DNA of 64,000 nt from Zoogloea sp021286885 (GTDB lineage Bacteria > Pseudomonadota > Gammaproteobacteria > Burkholderiales > Rhodocyclaceae), in NCBI RefSeq assembly GCF_041915215.1, contig NZ_JAYSBV010000007.1. One strand, 5' to 3'. Every line of letters begins with the position of its first letter. Position 1 is the stretch's first letter. The position numbers were made by a program, and so were the translations under genes. The notes under the pieces are model-generated. The model did not search any database. It was given only the letters and a program-made list of their open reading frames with translations, and had not been told where the DNA came from. Positions 34,507-44,242 of the stretch are shown one piece after another.

Positions 34507-35181
34507 ATGAGTGAGAACCAAGCCCCCGCCAGTGATGAAACCCCGGGTTTCGATCTGGACGAATTCGAGATCCGCGTCCTCGCGGTGCTGATCGAAAAAG
34601 CCTTCATCACCCCGGACACCTACCCTTTGTCGGTGAACGCCCTCACCAGCGGCTGCAACCAGCTCACCGGGCGGGAGCCGGTCATGAGCCTGTCGGACGC
34701 CACCACCCTGGAGACCCTCAAGCGTCTGGCCGAGCGGGGGCTGGTCAGCCAGCGCCAGCAGGCCGGCGCCCGAGTCACCAAATGGGAACACCAGGTACGC
34801 CTGCGCTACTCCCTCACCCCGCCCATGCAGGCGGTGCTGGCCATCCTGATGCTGCGCGGGCCCCAGACGGTGTCCGAGATCCGCAGCCGTTGCGAGCGCA
34901 TGCACAGCTTTGGCGGGAACCAGGACGTGGAAGAAATCCTCGAAAAGCTGGGCGACAAGTTCCCGCCCATGGTGGTGCAACTCCCCAAGGCCCCCGGCAC
35001 CAAGGAAGCCCGCTATGCCCAGCTCTTGGGCGGCGAGCCCCCGGCCTTCGAAGCCGGCGCCGCCAATGCTGCCCCCAAGGGCAGTCGGGTGGCAGAACTG
35101 GAAGAGGAAGTACGGCGCCTGCGCCAGCAACTCGAATGGCTGACCAGCGAGTTCGAGGCCTTCCGCAACCAGTTCAAGTAA
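34507..35181 (+). CDS. YceH family protein (DUF480)
   Basis: A 224-aa protein of two tandem winged-helix domains (FEIRVLAVLIEKAFITPDTYPLSVNAL; MQAVLAILMLRGPQTVSEIRSR) with a C-terminal coiled coil (VAELEEEVRRLRQQLEWLTSEFEAF). This is the full DUF480/YceH family architecture; its role is unknown, though DNA or RNA binding is plausible. CCGGAG lies before ATG 34507. Confidence 0.92.
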   Translation: MSENQAPASDETPGFDLDEFEIRVLAVLIEKAFITPDTYPLSVNALTSGCNQLTGREPVMSLSDATTLETLKRLAERGLVSQRQQAGARVTKWEHQVRLRYSLTPPMQAVLAILMLRGPQTVSEIRSRCERMHSFGGNQDVEEILEKLGDKFPPMVVQLPKAPGTKEARYAQLLGGEPPAFEAGAANAAPKGSRVAELEEEVRRLRQQLEWLTSEFEAFRNQFK

Positions 35182-35245
35182 GCGGCTTCAGGGCTGCAAG
35201 GCTTTACGGCTGCACGCATAGACTCACGCATCTTCGGATATTTTC

Positions 35246-36049
35246 ATGCTTGTCCATCCCCAATTCGACCCCATCGCCATTTCTGTCGGCCCCCTCAGCG
35301 TGCGCTGGTACGGGCTCATGTATCTGGTGGCCTTCATTCTGTTCATCGTGCTGGGCCGCGCCCATGCCCGCCGCCGCCCGGAGCTGGGCTGGACGGCGGA
35401 GCAGATCGACGATCTGCTGTTTTACGGGGTGTTCGGGGTGATCCTGGGGGGACGGCTGGGAGAGGTGCTGTTCTACCAGCCCGCCTATTACTTCAGCCAC
35501 CCCGCCGAGATCCTCGCGGTGTGGAAAGGCGGGATGAGCTTTCACGGGGGCTTTCTGGGGGTGCTGGTGGCCATGGCCCTGTACGGCCGCAAGACCGGGC
35601 GGGGCTTCTGGCAGGTCACCGACTTCATCGCGCCCCTGGTGCCCACCGGGCTCGCCGCCGGGCGCATCGGCAACTTCATCAACGGCGAACTCTGGGGCCG
35701 TCCCGCCGACCCGAGCCTGCCCTGGGCGATGATTTTCCCTCAGGTGGATAACATCCCGCGCCACCCGTCGCAGATCTACCAGGCCGAACTGGAAGGGCTG
35801 TGCCTGTTTGTGCTGCTGTGGTGGTTTGCCGCCAAACCGCGCCCGGCCCGGGCCGTGTCGGCGGTCTTTTTGATGGGCTACGGCAGCCTGCGCTTCATCG
35901 CCGAATTCTTCCGCAACCCGGACCCGGGCATTTTCAGCGGGCTGGGCCTGGGGCTCTCCACCGCCCAATGGCTGTGCGTGCCCATGGTGCTCCTGGGGGC
36001 GGGCCTGCTCTGGCATGCGGGGCGCAGCCAGCCGACAAGCCGCGCCTGA
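35246..36049 (+). CDS. lgt: Prolipoprotein diacylglyceryl transferase
   Basis: A 267-aa inner-membrane enzyme that transfers diacylglycerol to the lipobox Cys of prolipoproteins, the first step of lipoprotein maturation. It has about seven membrane spans, the conserved GGMSFHGGFLG stretch and the Lgt signature GRIGNFINGELWGR. Lipoproteins in this window such as MltA are expected clients. No overlap with neighbours. Confidence 0.96.
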   Translation: MLVHPQFDPIAISVGPLSVRWYGLMYLVAFILFIVLGRAHARRRPELGWTAEQIDDLLFYGVFGVILGGRLGEVLFYQPAYYFSHPAEILAVWKGGMSFHGGFLGVLVAMALYGRKTGRGFWQVTDFIAPLVPTGLAAGRIGNFINGELWGRPADPSLPWAMIFPQVDNIPRHPSQIYQAELEGLCLFVLLWWFAAKPRPARAVSAVFLMGYGSLRFIAEFFRNPDPGIFSGLGLGLSTAQWLCVPMVLLGAGLLWHAGRSQPTSRA

Positions 36050-36086
36050 ACTGGGGCGGCGGGCCCCAAGCCCACCGCTGCCAGGC

Positions 36087-36509
36087 TTACATCTGCCGAT
36101 AGGGGCCCACGCAGGTGCGCATATCGGCCGCCTCGCACAACACCATCATGTGCTGGGCCGGGTGGATGAGGGCGAAGCGCGCATGCACTTCACCCACCTG
36201 GTCGACCTTGCCATCACATCCGGGCTGCCCATTGCTGCCCGTCACCGTTTCGGTCAGACGCAGGAAGCCATGGGCATCGGGCGTCGGCGCCAGCTCAAAA
36301 CGTAGCACCTCCTGCTCGGCCCCACTATTGATGCGGGCCGCGCCCCCCGGCTGGTAAATCCGGGTTTCGGTACAGTGGGCCGGCTCGAACACATACGCCC
36401 AGCGCCCCTCCAGAGGTGTTTCGCCGGCCTGGACCAGACCGCCGCCACCGAGCAGCACTCCCAGAATGAGCAGTCCGTGCCAGGGCGTAAGCATCTGCAT
36501 TTTGTTCAT
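36087..36509 (-). CDS. Small secreted hypothetical protein
   Basis: A 140-aa protein with a signal peptide (residues 1-28, hydrophobic core LLILGVLLGGGGLV, cleavage near VQA-GE). The mature part has paired cysteines (HCTET, PGCDGK, LCEAAD, RTCVG) that could form disulfides in the periplasm, and strands such as RFELAPTPDAHGFLRLTETV. I do not recognise the family. I chose ATG 36509, with AGGA eight bases upstream; ATG 36518 is an alternative. A TATACT box (36578-36583, minus strand) could be its promoter. Confidence 0.7.
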   Translation of the reverse strand: MNKMQMLTPWHGLLILGVLLGGGGLVQAGETPLEGRWAYVFEPAHCTETRIYQPGGAARINSGAEQEVLRFELAPTPDAHGFLRLTETVTGSNGQPGCDGKVDQVGEVHARFALIHPAQHMMVLCEAADMRTCVGPYRQM

Positions 36510-36862
36510 GATGGGCATCCTATGCCGTGCTGAAGTGATGATCGGGTGCAGCGGCGCAGCACCCCCGAAAAGCAAAAAGTATAGGCCTTCGACTCATACA
36601 GCATCATGACGTTCGTCATGCAGCCAATGACACCGGATTCAGGCCATCTACATCAGAAAACACTTAAATTCGTGACATCAATGACACCCTTGGTAACAAA
36701 TTGATGGCCATGATGAAGCCCCAGGCTTAAGGTTGCTGCACGCCCCGTACCTGACAGACTCCACGGCAGGGCCGCTGCCCCCAGAAGAAGGCGGCTCCCG
36801 GGGCAGGCCGGATTGCCCGACCGGCGCCGGAGCATCCGGGCTTGTCTGTTACTGGAAGCTCC
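36510..36862. other. Divergent intergenic region between the secreted protein and GH5
   Basis: About 350 bp with no convincing gene. It is more AT-rich in the middle (36570-36720). It holds a minus-strand -10-like box TATACT (36578-36583), a palindrome CATGAC-GTTC-GTCATG (36605-36620) that could be an operator, and two copies of ATGACACC (near 36627 and 36680). Toward GH5 the DNA becomes GC-rich with short hairpins and no clear T-run. Confidence 0.4.
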
Positions 36863-38281
36863 ATGTCCCTGCATACGCTCCTGGCGACCCTGCTGCTGAC
36901 CTTGCTCAGCTGCAGCCTGGGCGCCCAACCGCCCCAGCTCAAGCGCGGCGTCAATCTTTCCTCGTCTTACGCCAACGTCCCCATCCTGCCCTACCTGTAC
37001 CGCTGGCCCACCACCACGGACCCCACCGACGACCGGGATTTCCAGAACATCGCCTCGGCGGGCTTCGACCATGTGCGCCTGCCCGTGCATTTCTTCATCC
37101 AAACCCCCGGCTTTGGGGTGAGTCTGGACAAGCTGCCGGTGGATTACGCCGCTGCCAAAACCTTTCTGGATGCGCTGACGGTTGAAAACTCCGACGCCGG
37201 GCGCCGCTGGCGAGTGTTCGACATGGTGATGCAGGCCCCCGCCAAGCGCGGCCTGACCCTGGTGATCGACATGCATTATGACCGGGCCACCGAAGAGGCC
37301 ATCGAAGCCAGCCCCCTCTACCTGCAAAAGCTCGTCACCCTCTGGACGTGGGTGGCGGATCGCTACGTCAACAAGTACAAGCTCCAGCCCCACCAGCTCG
37401 TCTTCGAACTGCTCAATGAACCGCGCTTCGATGCGGCCACCGCCCGCAGCGTGTATACGCCCTTCCTGCAGCAGGCCATCCGGGCGATTCGGGGCAAGGT
37501 GGGGAGCGACTACGTGATTCTGATCCAGCCCCCCATGTTCGGCCTGGGCACCCTCACCGAACCCAGCATAGACCCCCGCGTGATCGCGCCCAATGACCCC
37601 CTGGTCTGGTACGCAGCCCACTTTTACGATCCCTTTGTGATCACCCACCAGGGCTACCAATACCTGTACTGGAACCGGGCCCAGCGACTCACCAGCCGGG
37701 TCATGAACCTGCCCTACCCGGCCGCCCTGGCCAAGGGCCGCCCCGTGTGCATGGGCCTACCCGCCACCAGCTACCCCAAAGGGGTTCCGCTCGACAATTG
37801 CATCTACATCCTCCCAGGACAGATCACCGCCGACGAAGCCCGTGCCCAGCTCCAGGCCTACATCGACCAAGACTGGGGCCCCGCCCGCATCCGGGAAAGC
37901 CTGCGCTTTTACCGGGAATGGGCCGACACCTTCGGGGTGAAGCTGATCGTGAACGAGTTTGGTGCAGTAGACGCCACCACCATCAACGCCGACATGGAAA
38001 CCGGCCTGCCCCGCCGCTATGGCCCGGAACCCCAGTACAAGATGAATTGGCTCAAGGACGTGCGGGAAGCCCTGGAATATCACGGCCTGGGCTGGACGGT
38101 GTGGGACTACGCCGGCGGCTTCCAGATCACCTACAAAGTCGGCGCCACCTGGAACGACAACGGGTTTCGGCGCTGGGACTGGAGCGTGCCCGCCAGCACC
38201 ACCAACCCCCGGGCACAAAACCCGCGCTTTGAAATGTTCTGGGCCTTGGGGATGAAGCTACCCACCGCACCGAGCCACTAA
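36863..38281 (+). CDS. Secreted glycoside hydrolase family 5 protein
   Basis: A 472-aa exported TIM-barrel glycosidase of the cellulase (GH5) superfamily. Acid/base Glu lies in FELLNEP and the nucleophile Glu in LIVNEFGA; upstream are HVRLPVHFF and IDMHYD. The N-terminus has a signal (LLATLLLTLLSC) that fits either a lipobox at LLSC or cleavage after LGA. No carbohydrate-binding module is attached. The likely substrate is a beta-1,4- or beta-1,3-glucan, not decidable here. It stands alone without other polysaccharide genes. I chose ATG 36863; a TTG at 36842 is less likely. Confidence 0.88.
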   Translation: MSLHTLLATLLLTLLSCSLGAQPPQLKRGVNLSSSYANVPILPYLYRWPTTTDPTDDRDFQNIASAGFDHVRLPVHFFIQTPGFGVSLDKLPVDYAAAKTFLDALTVENSDAGRRWRVFDMVMQAPAKRGLTLVIDMHYDRATEEAIEASPLYLQKLVTLWTWVADRYVNKYKLQPHQLVFELLNEPRFDAATARSVYTPFLQQAIRAIRGKVGSDYVILIQPPMFGLGTLTEPSIDPRVIAPNDPLVWYAAHFYDPFVITHQGYQYLYWNRAQRLTSRVMNLPYPAALAKGRPVCMGLPATSYPKGVPLDNCIYILPGQITADEARAQLQAYIDQDWGPARIRESLRFYREWADTFGVKLIVNEFGAVDATTINADMETGLPRRYGPEPQYKMNWLKDVREALEYHGLGWTVWDYAGGFQITYKVGATWNDNGFRRWDWSVPASTTNPRAQNPRFEMFWALGMKLPTAPSH

Positions 38282-38358
38282 GCCTACGCGCCACTCAAGC
38301 CCGGAGGCACGTCCTGGCGGCCCCCGCCCCGCCCATCCGGCGTATCATGCGCCCCACG

Positions 38359-38467
38359 TCTTCAGGGCGGGGTGCAATTCCCCACCGGCGGTATGCAGCC
38401 CCGTGCTGCGAGCCCGCGAGCGCCTGCCTTCGGGCAGGGTCAGCAGATCTGGTGCGATGCCAGGGCC
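38359..38467 (+). ncRNA. Truncated FMN riboswitch (RFN element) without a riboflavin gene
   Basis: The sequence follows the FMN riboswitch consensus closely: CTTCAGGGCGGGG, CAATTCCCCACCGGCGGT, AGCCCGCGAGCGCC, then CAGCAGATCTGGTG and GCCAGGGCC. At 38467 it departs from the family: the conserved 3' end (GACGGT ... AGTCCGGATG), which closes the P1 stem and completes the binding core, is absent. The next gene lies on the opposite strand, so nothing downstream is controlled. The new flank can pair with the element instead (38437-38446 with 38467-38477, one bulge). This is best read as a decayed or rearranged remnant. Confidence 0.85.
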
Positions 38468-38499
38468 TGCTGAACCCCTCGCCCCCACCCACGCCCATG

Positions 38500-38533
38500 A
38501 AAAACCCCGCCGGGCCATACAGGCCGGGCGGGG
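38500..38533 (-). terminator. Terminator of the 185-aa hypothetical gene
   Basis: On the minus strand a 12-bp stem with one mismatch (38522-38533 with 38505-38516, loop of five) runs into a T5 tract (complement of 38500-38504). Confidence 0.8.
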
Positions 38534-38592
38534 CGGGCACTACACGCAAGGAAACCTGTGCGCCGGCACCCAGGCCGGCTGCACGCAAGCGT

Positions 38593-39150
38593 TCAGATGG
38601 CGCCGCGCAGCTCGCGCTTCACATCCACCACCAGGGCCAGGGCATCGGCCAGGCTCACCACCGGGGCCTTGACCTTGCGGGTGGCGAGGCCGTCCACCAG
38701 GGTCACGACCTTTTCGCTGGCGGTCTGGCCCTTGAAATCTTCCTTCTCGTAGCCGATCAGATCGGCCAGCTCGTTCCAGACCATGCCTTCGACGAGGGGG
38801 ATCAGCTCGACCTTGGTACCCTTGTAATCCACCACCACGTTCTTGCCGATGTTCACCACGAACAGAATCACGCTGGTTTCAGCGGTGAAGAAGGCTTCGT
38901 ACTTGGCGAGCAGGGGCTCCAGCAAATCCAGCTTGTCCATGAAGCCGGACAGGAACAGCAGCTTGTCGCCCGCAGCCAGAGACACACCCTGCTTGAGCAC
39001 GCCATGGGGCGGCTTGCGACGGCCCTGGGCATCCCCCACTTCGCCTTCGATCACCACCAGTTCGCCCCGATAGGCGGCCTTGGCGCCCACCGCTTCCTTG
39101 AAGTTCATGTTGAAGAGCAGCTGCTCTTTCTCGAAGTGATCGTACAGCAT
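38593..39150 (-). CDS. Hypothetical protein, 185 aa
   Basis: A 185-aa cytosolic-looking protein I do not recognise. It begins MLYDHFEKEQLLFNMNFKEA, has alternating strands (GELVVIEGEVGDA, DKLLFLSGFM, SVILFVVNIGKNVVVDYKGT) and a helical C-terminal part. There is no signal peptide, membrane span or cysteine cluster. I chose ATG 39150 because AAGGAT precedes it at good distance; a longer frame to 39261 lacks one. It ends with its own terminator, next to the orphan FMN riboswitch on the opposite strand. Confidence 0.75.
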   Translation of the reverse strand: MLYDHFEKEQLLFNMNFKEAVGAKAAYRGELVVIEGEVGDAQGRRKPPHGVLKQGVSLAAGDKLLFLSGFMDKLDLLEPLLAKYEAFFTAETSVILFVVNIGKNVVVDYKGTKVELIPLVEGMVWNELADLIGYEKEDFKGQTASEKVVTLVDGLATRKVKAPVVSLADALALVVDVKRELRGAI

Positions 39151-39369
39151 GGGGTCATCCTTCCCTGGTTGATGGCAAATACCCATGATTTGCAAGGAGG
39201 ATGCCAAGGCGGGCGCCCATGTACGAAAACGCACAAACACCTGATTCGGCGCGACTTTCACCTACCCCCGAGGCAGGCCCGGGGATGTCGCAAAGCCGAC
39301 AAAGCCCAGCGGGATGACAAGCCCTTGGGCCGAAACTGCCAAACCGGCGCCCGGGCCCGGGGCATGCCC

Positions 39370-39984
39370 TCAGGGGCAGGTGGTGGGCAGATCGTTGAGG
39401 CCCTGGGCCTCGATCTTGAGGGTGGCCTTGCCCGCATCATCCACCAACACCCGGTAAATGCTGTCGTAATCGCTGGGCCAGGGGGGCACGGGCTCGGTAT
39501 AGCCCCAGGATTCGAGCAGGGCCCGGGCCACCTTACCGGCCAGGTGATGCTCCCAAGCGATCACGACGCGCTGGGCGCCGCCCTTCACCCGGGCCTGGAG
39601 CAGGGTCACGAGGCCGTCCTGATCGTCCCAGGCGAGGGTGGTATCCACCGGCATCCCCAGCCGGATGGCCAGGGGCTCGATGGTGGCCAGGGGGCGCACA
39701 TAGTTATAGACCACGCCCCAATCCTGCTTGGTGGCGCCCGGATTGGGGGCCACCAGCAGATCCGGCGTGCCGTAGCGCGTCAGCAACACCTTGGGCAGGG
39801 CCAAGGCCCGGTTCAGCCCCTGGCAGTTGAGCTGCCCCAGGCCTTTTTCGGGCTTCTCGCCGTGGCGGATGAAAATCAGCTCGCTGGCGGCCTGGGCCGA
39901 TAGGGGCAGCGCCCCCAGCCCGGCGCCAGCAATCATCAGCCCCACAACACCACGGGCCAAACGGGGGAAGGACTTGAACAACAC
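39370..39984 (-). CDS. Secreted histidine-phosphatase family protein
   Basis: A 204-aa exported protein with the histidine phosphatase motif IFIRHGEKP near residue 37 and a second His in VIAWEHHLAG. The signal peptide (KSFPRLARGVVGLMIAGAGL... ending SAQA-A) places it in the periplasm. I chose GTG 39984, with AAAGGAAAG upstream; a TTG next to it is possible. The substrate is unknown. It lies 71 bp after the ygiQ stop on the same strand. Confidence 0.82.
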   Translation of the reverse strand: MLFKSFPRLARGVVGLMIAGAGLGALPLSAQAASELIFIRHGEKPEKGLGQLNCQGLNRALALPKVLLTRYGTPDLLVAPNPGATKQDWGVVYNYVRPLATIEPLAIRLGMPVDTTLAWDDQDGLVTLLQARVKGGAQRVVIAWEHHLAGKVARALLESWGYTEPVPPWPSDYDSIYRVLVDDAGKATLKIEAQGLNDLPTTCP

Positions 39985-40055
39985 AGGCTTTCCTTTCAAC
40001 GCAGACGCCCACAGGCGCAACGAGGCTCCGACCCGAGGCCGGCCCTCGGGTTCGA

Positions 40056-42293
<2,238 letters not shown>

Positions 42294-42369
42294 CCCCGAA
42301 TTGTACGGGAGGCCCGGCGTTTTCCCCAGCACCAAAAACCGGGGTCGGAAGCAGGGATTTTTTGGATTA

Positions 42370-43140
42370 TCAGAGACCTAGCGCCTCTTTGACCCCCGGC
42401 CACTGGCGCCGGCTGATGGGCAGCTGGTCGGGCAGCGCATCGAGCAGGATCACCCAATGGGCCTCGCCCTCCTCGCCGACCACGGCCCGGGCCACGCCCT
42501 GGACGGCATCCCGGGCCACCAGGCAGTTACGGTGGATGCGCAGGTAGCGGGCCGAGAACTCCTCTTCGAGCTGGACCAGGGATTCATCCAGCAGATATTC
42601 CCGCTGGGCGGTGCGCGCCACCACATATTTTTGCTCGGCCTTCAGGTAGATCACGTCGGCCACCGGCACCAGCAGGATGCGCCCCCGCTCGCTCACGCTG
42701 AAGTGGGTGCGGGCCTGGGGGCTGGCCTGGCGCAGCACGCTCTCGGCGGGCGGGCGCTGACGCCGGGCCTTGGCCAGGGCTTCGCCGAGACGCTGGGCCC
42801 GGGCGGGCTTGAGCAGGTAATCCACCGCTGCCAGATCGAAGGCCTGGATCGCGTATTCATCGTAGGCGGTCACGAACACCACCCCGGGGGCCTGGGGAAA
42901 GCGCCCCAGGTGGCGGGCGAGCTCGATCCCGTCCATCACCGGCATCTTGATGTCGGTGAGCACCACATCCACCCGCTCATGCTCCAGAAAACTCAGGGCT
43001 TCCAGGCCATTGCCGGCCATGCCGGCGATACGGGTGGGCTGGGTTTCGGCCAGATCGCCCAGCAGGTCGCGCAGGCGGCTGCGGGCCGGGGCTTCATCGT
43101 CCACGATCAGGACCGAGAGGGGGCTTGTTGCAAGGGTCAT
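42370..43140 (-). CDS. algR: LytTR-type response regulator AlgR-like
   Basis: A 256-aa response regulator. The receiver domain (LIVDDEAPARSRL, phospho-acceptor Asp in VVLTDIKMPVMDG, Lys in LLKPARA) is joined to a LytTR DNA-binding domain (RILLVPVADVIYLKAEQKYV, YLRIHRNCLV). AlgR in Pseudomonas controls alginate, twitching and virulence genes. Its start overlaps the kinase stop as ATGA, so the pair is co-translated. The placement divergent from argH matches the algZR-argH arrangement of other proteobacteria. Confidence 0.9.
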   Translation of the reverse strand: MTLATSPLSVLIVDDEAPARSRLRDLLGDLAETQPTRIAGMAGNGLEALSFLEHERVDVVLTDIKMPVMDGIELARHLGRFPQAPGVVFVTAYDEYAIQAFDLAAVDYLLKPARAQRLGEALAKARRQRPPAESVLRQASPQARTHFSVSERGRILLVPVADVIYLKAEQKYVVARTAQREYLLDESLVQLEEEFSARYLRIHRNCLVARDAVQGVARAVVGEEGEAHWVILLDALPDQLPISRRQWPGVKEALGL

Positions 43141-44159
43141 GGTCGGCTCCGATAGGGCAGACGAATGCGCACACAGTAGAGCGCGTCGGTCTGCCGGGTT
43201 TCGAGGGTGGCCTCCAGATCGAAGAACAGCATCAAGCGTTCGCGGATGTTGTCCACCGCCATCCGGTTGCCCGTGCTTTCTGGCTGCAGGCGCTCTGGTA
43301 GCGGGTTTACGATCTCCAGCAGGATCTGGGGCCCCTGGCGGCTAATGGTAATGGATACCAGGCCCAGTCCGGCCCCCGGTTCGACCCCATGACACACAGC
43401 GTTTTCAATTAGGGGCTGCAGCATCAGGGGCGGCACAAGACAGGCCGTGCTGCCGGGCGCCACCGACCAGGCCACCCGCAGGCGCTCGCCCAGGCGCAGT
43501 TGCTCCAGGTTCAGGTAGCGCTCGCACAGGGCGATTTCATCGGCCAGGGGCACCAGCTCCCGGTTGTCCTTCATCAGGGCCCGAAACAGGTCAGAAAGTT
43601 CCTCCAGCGCCCGCTCGGCCCGGCGCGGGTCTTCCCGAATGATGCCCAGCACCCCGTTCAGGCTGTTGAACAGAAAATGGGGCCGGATACGGGCGGTGAG
43701 GGCCAGCATGCGCGCCTCCGCCAGGGCGGGGAGCTGGCGGGTGCCACGCAGATGAAAATAGCCCAAGACCGCCAGCGTCATCACCTGGCTCCACACCAAG
43801 GGACGCCAGGGGGCTTGCTCCTCCAGCAGGGGAACCAGCTGCTGCCAGACGAGCCCCAGCAGATGTACCGTGCCCAGAATCGCCGCCACGCCCGCCCCGT
43901 AAGGCAGGCGCGCCAGCAGGGGCTGGAGCAGCGCCAGGGTGCCCAGCGCCAGCAGCAGCGGAAATTCCAGATGGCTGGCCATGCTCAGGATCTGGGGATA
44001 CAGCTGGGCGGGCTCATCGTTGCGCACCAGCACCGCCAGCAGCGCCAGCCCGTTGGCCAGCAGCAGGGTGCGCAAGGTAACGCCCAGGTTGCGAAAATCC
44101 GGCAGACGCAGGCTGCGCCGCAGCGTTCCGGCGGGGGGCAGGTTTTGCTTTATACTCAT
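43137..44159 (-). CDS. algZ: LytS/AlgZ-type sensor histidine kinase
   Basis: A 340-aa membrane kinase with four or more hydrophobic spans in residues 25-150 and no large periplasmic domain. The catalytic part is of the His_kinase (LytS) type: RIRPHFLFNSLNGVLG with the phospho-His, PPLMLQPLIENAVCHGVEPG as N-box, then a weak G-box region. It should phosphorylate the adjacent AlgR-like regulator. It is divergent from argH, with starts 84 bp apart. Confidence 0.9.
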   Translation of the reverse strand: MSIKQNLPPAGTLRRSLRLPDFRNLGVTLRTLLLANGLALLAVLVRNDEPAQLYPQILSMASHLEFPLLLALGTLALLQPLLARLPYGAGVAAILGTVHLLGLVWQQLVPLLEEQAPWRPLVWSQVMTLAVLGYFHLRGTRQLPALAEARMLALTARIRPHFLFNSLNGVLGIIREDPRRAERALEELSDLFRALMKDNRELVPLADEIALCERYLNLEQLRLGERLRVAWSVAPGSTACLVPPLMLQPLIENAVCHGVEPGAGLGLVSITISRQGPQILLEIVNPLPERLQPESTGNRMAVDNIRERLMLFFDLEATLETRQTDALYCVRIRLPYRSRP

Positions 44160-44242
44160 GTTTCAAAAACCGGGCCAAAACCTTGAATCCACGGGATTCT
44201 CACCGTACAGCCCTCCTTGATTCCAGAAAGCAACAAAAGATT

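Noticed and set aside
38347..39903. Long plus-strand frame starting inside the FMN riboswitch, as its possible target gene
   Set aside because: It runs antisense through two well-supported genes and has no riboflavin-pathway motif, so it does not rescue the riboswitch.
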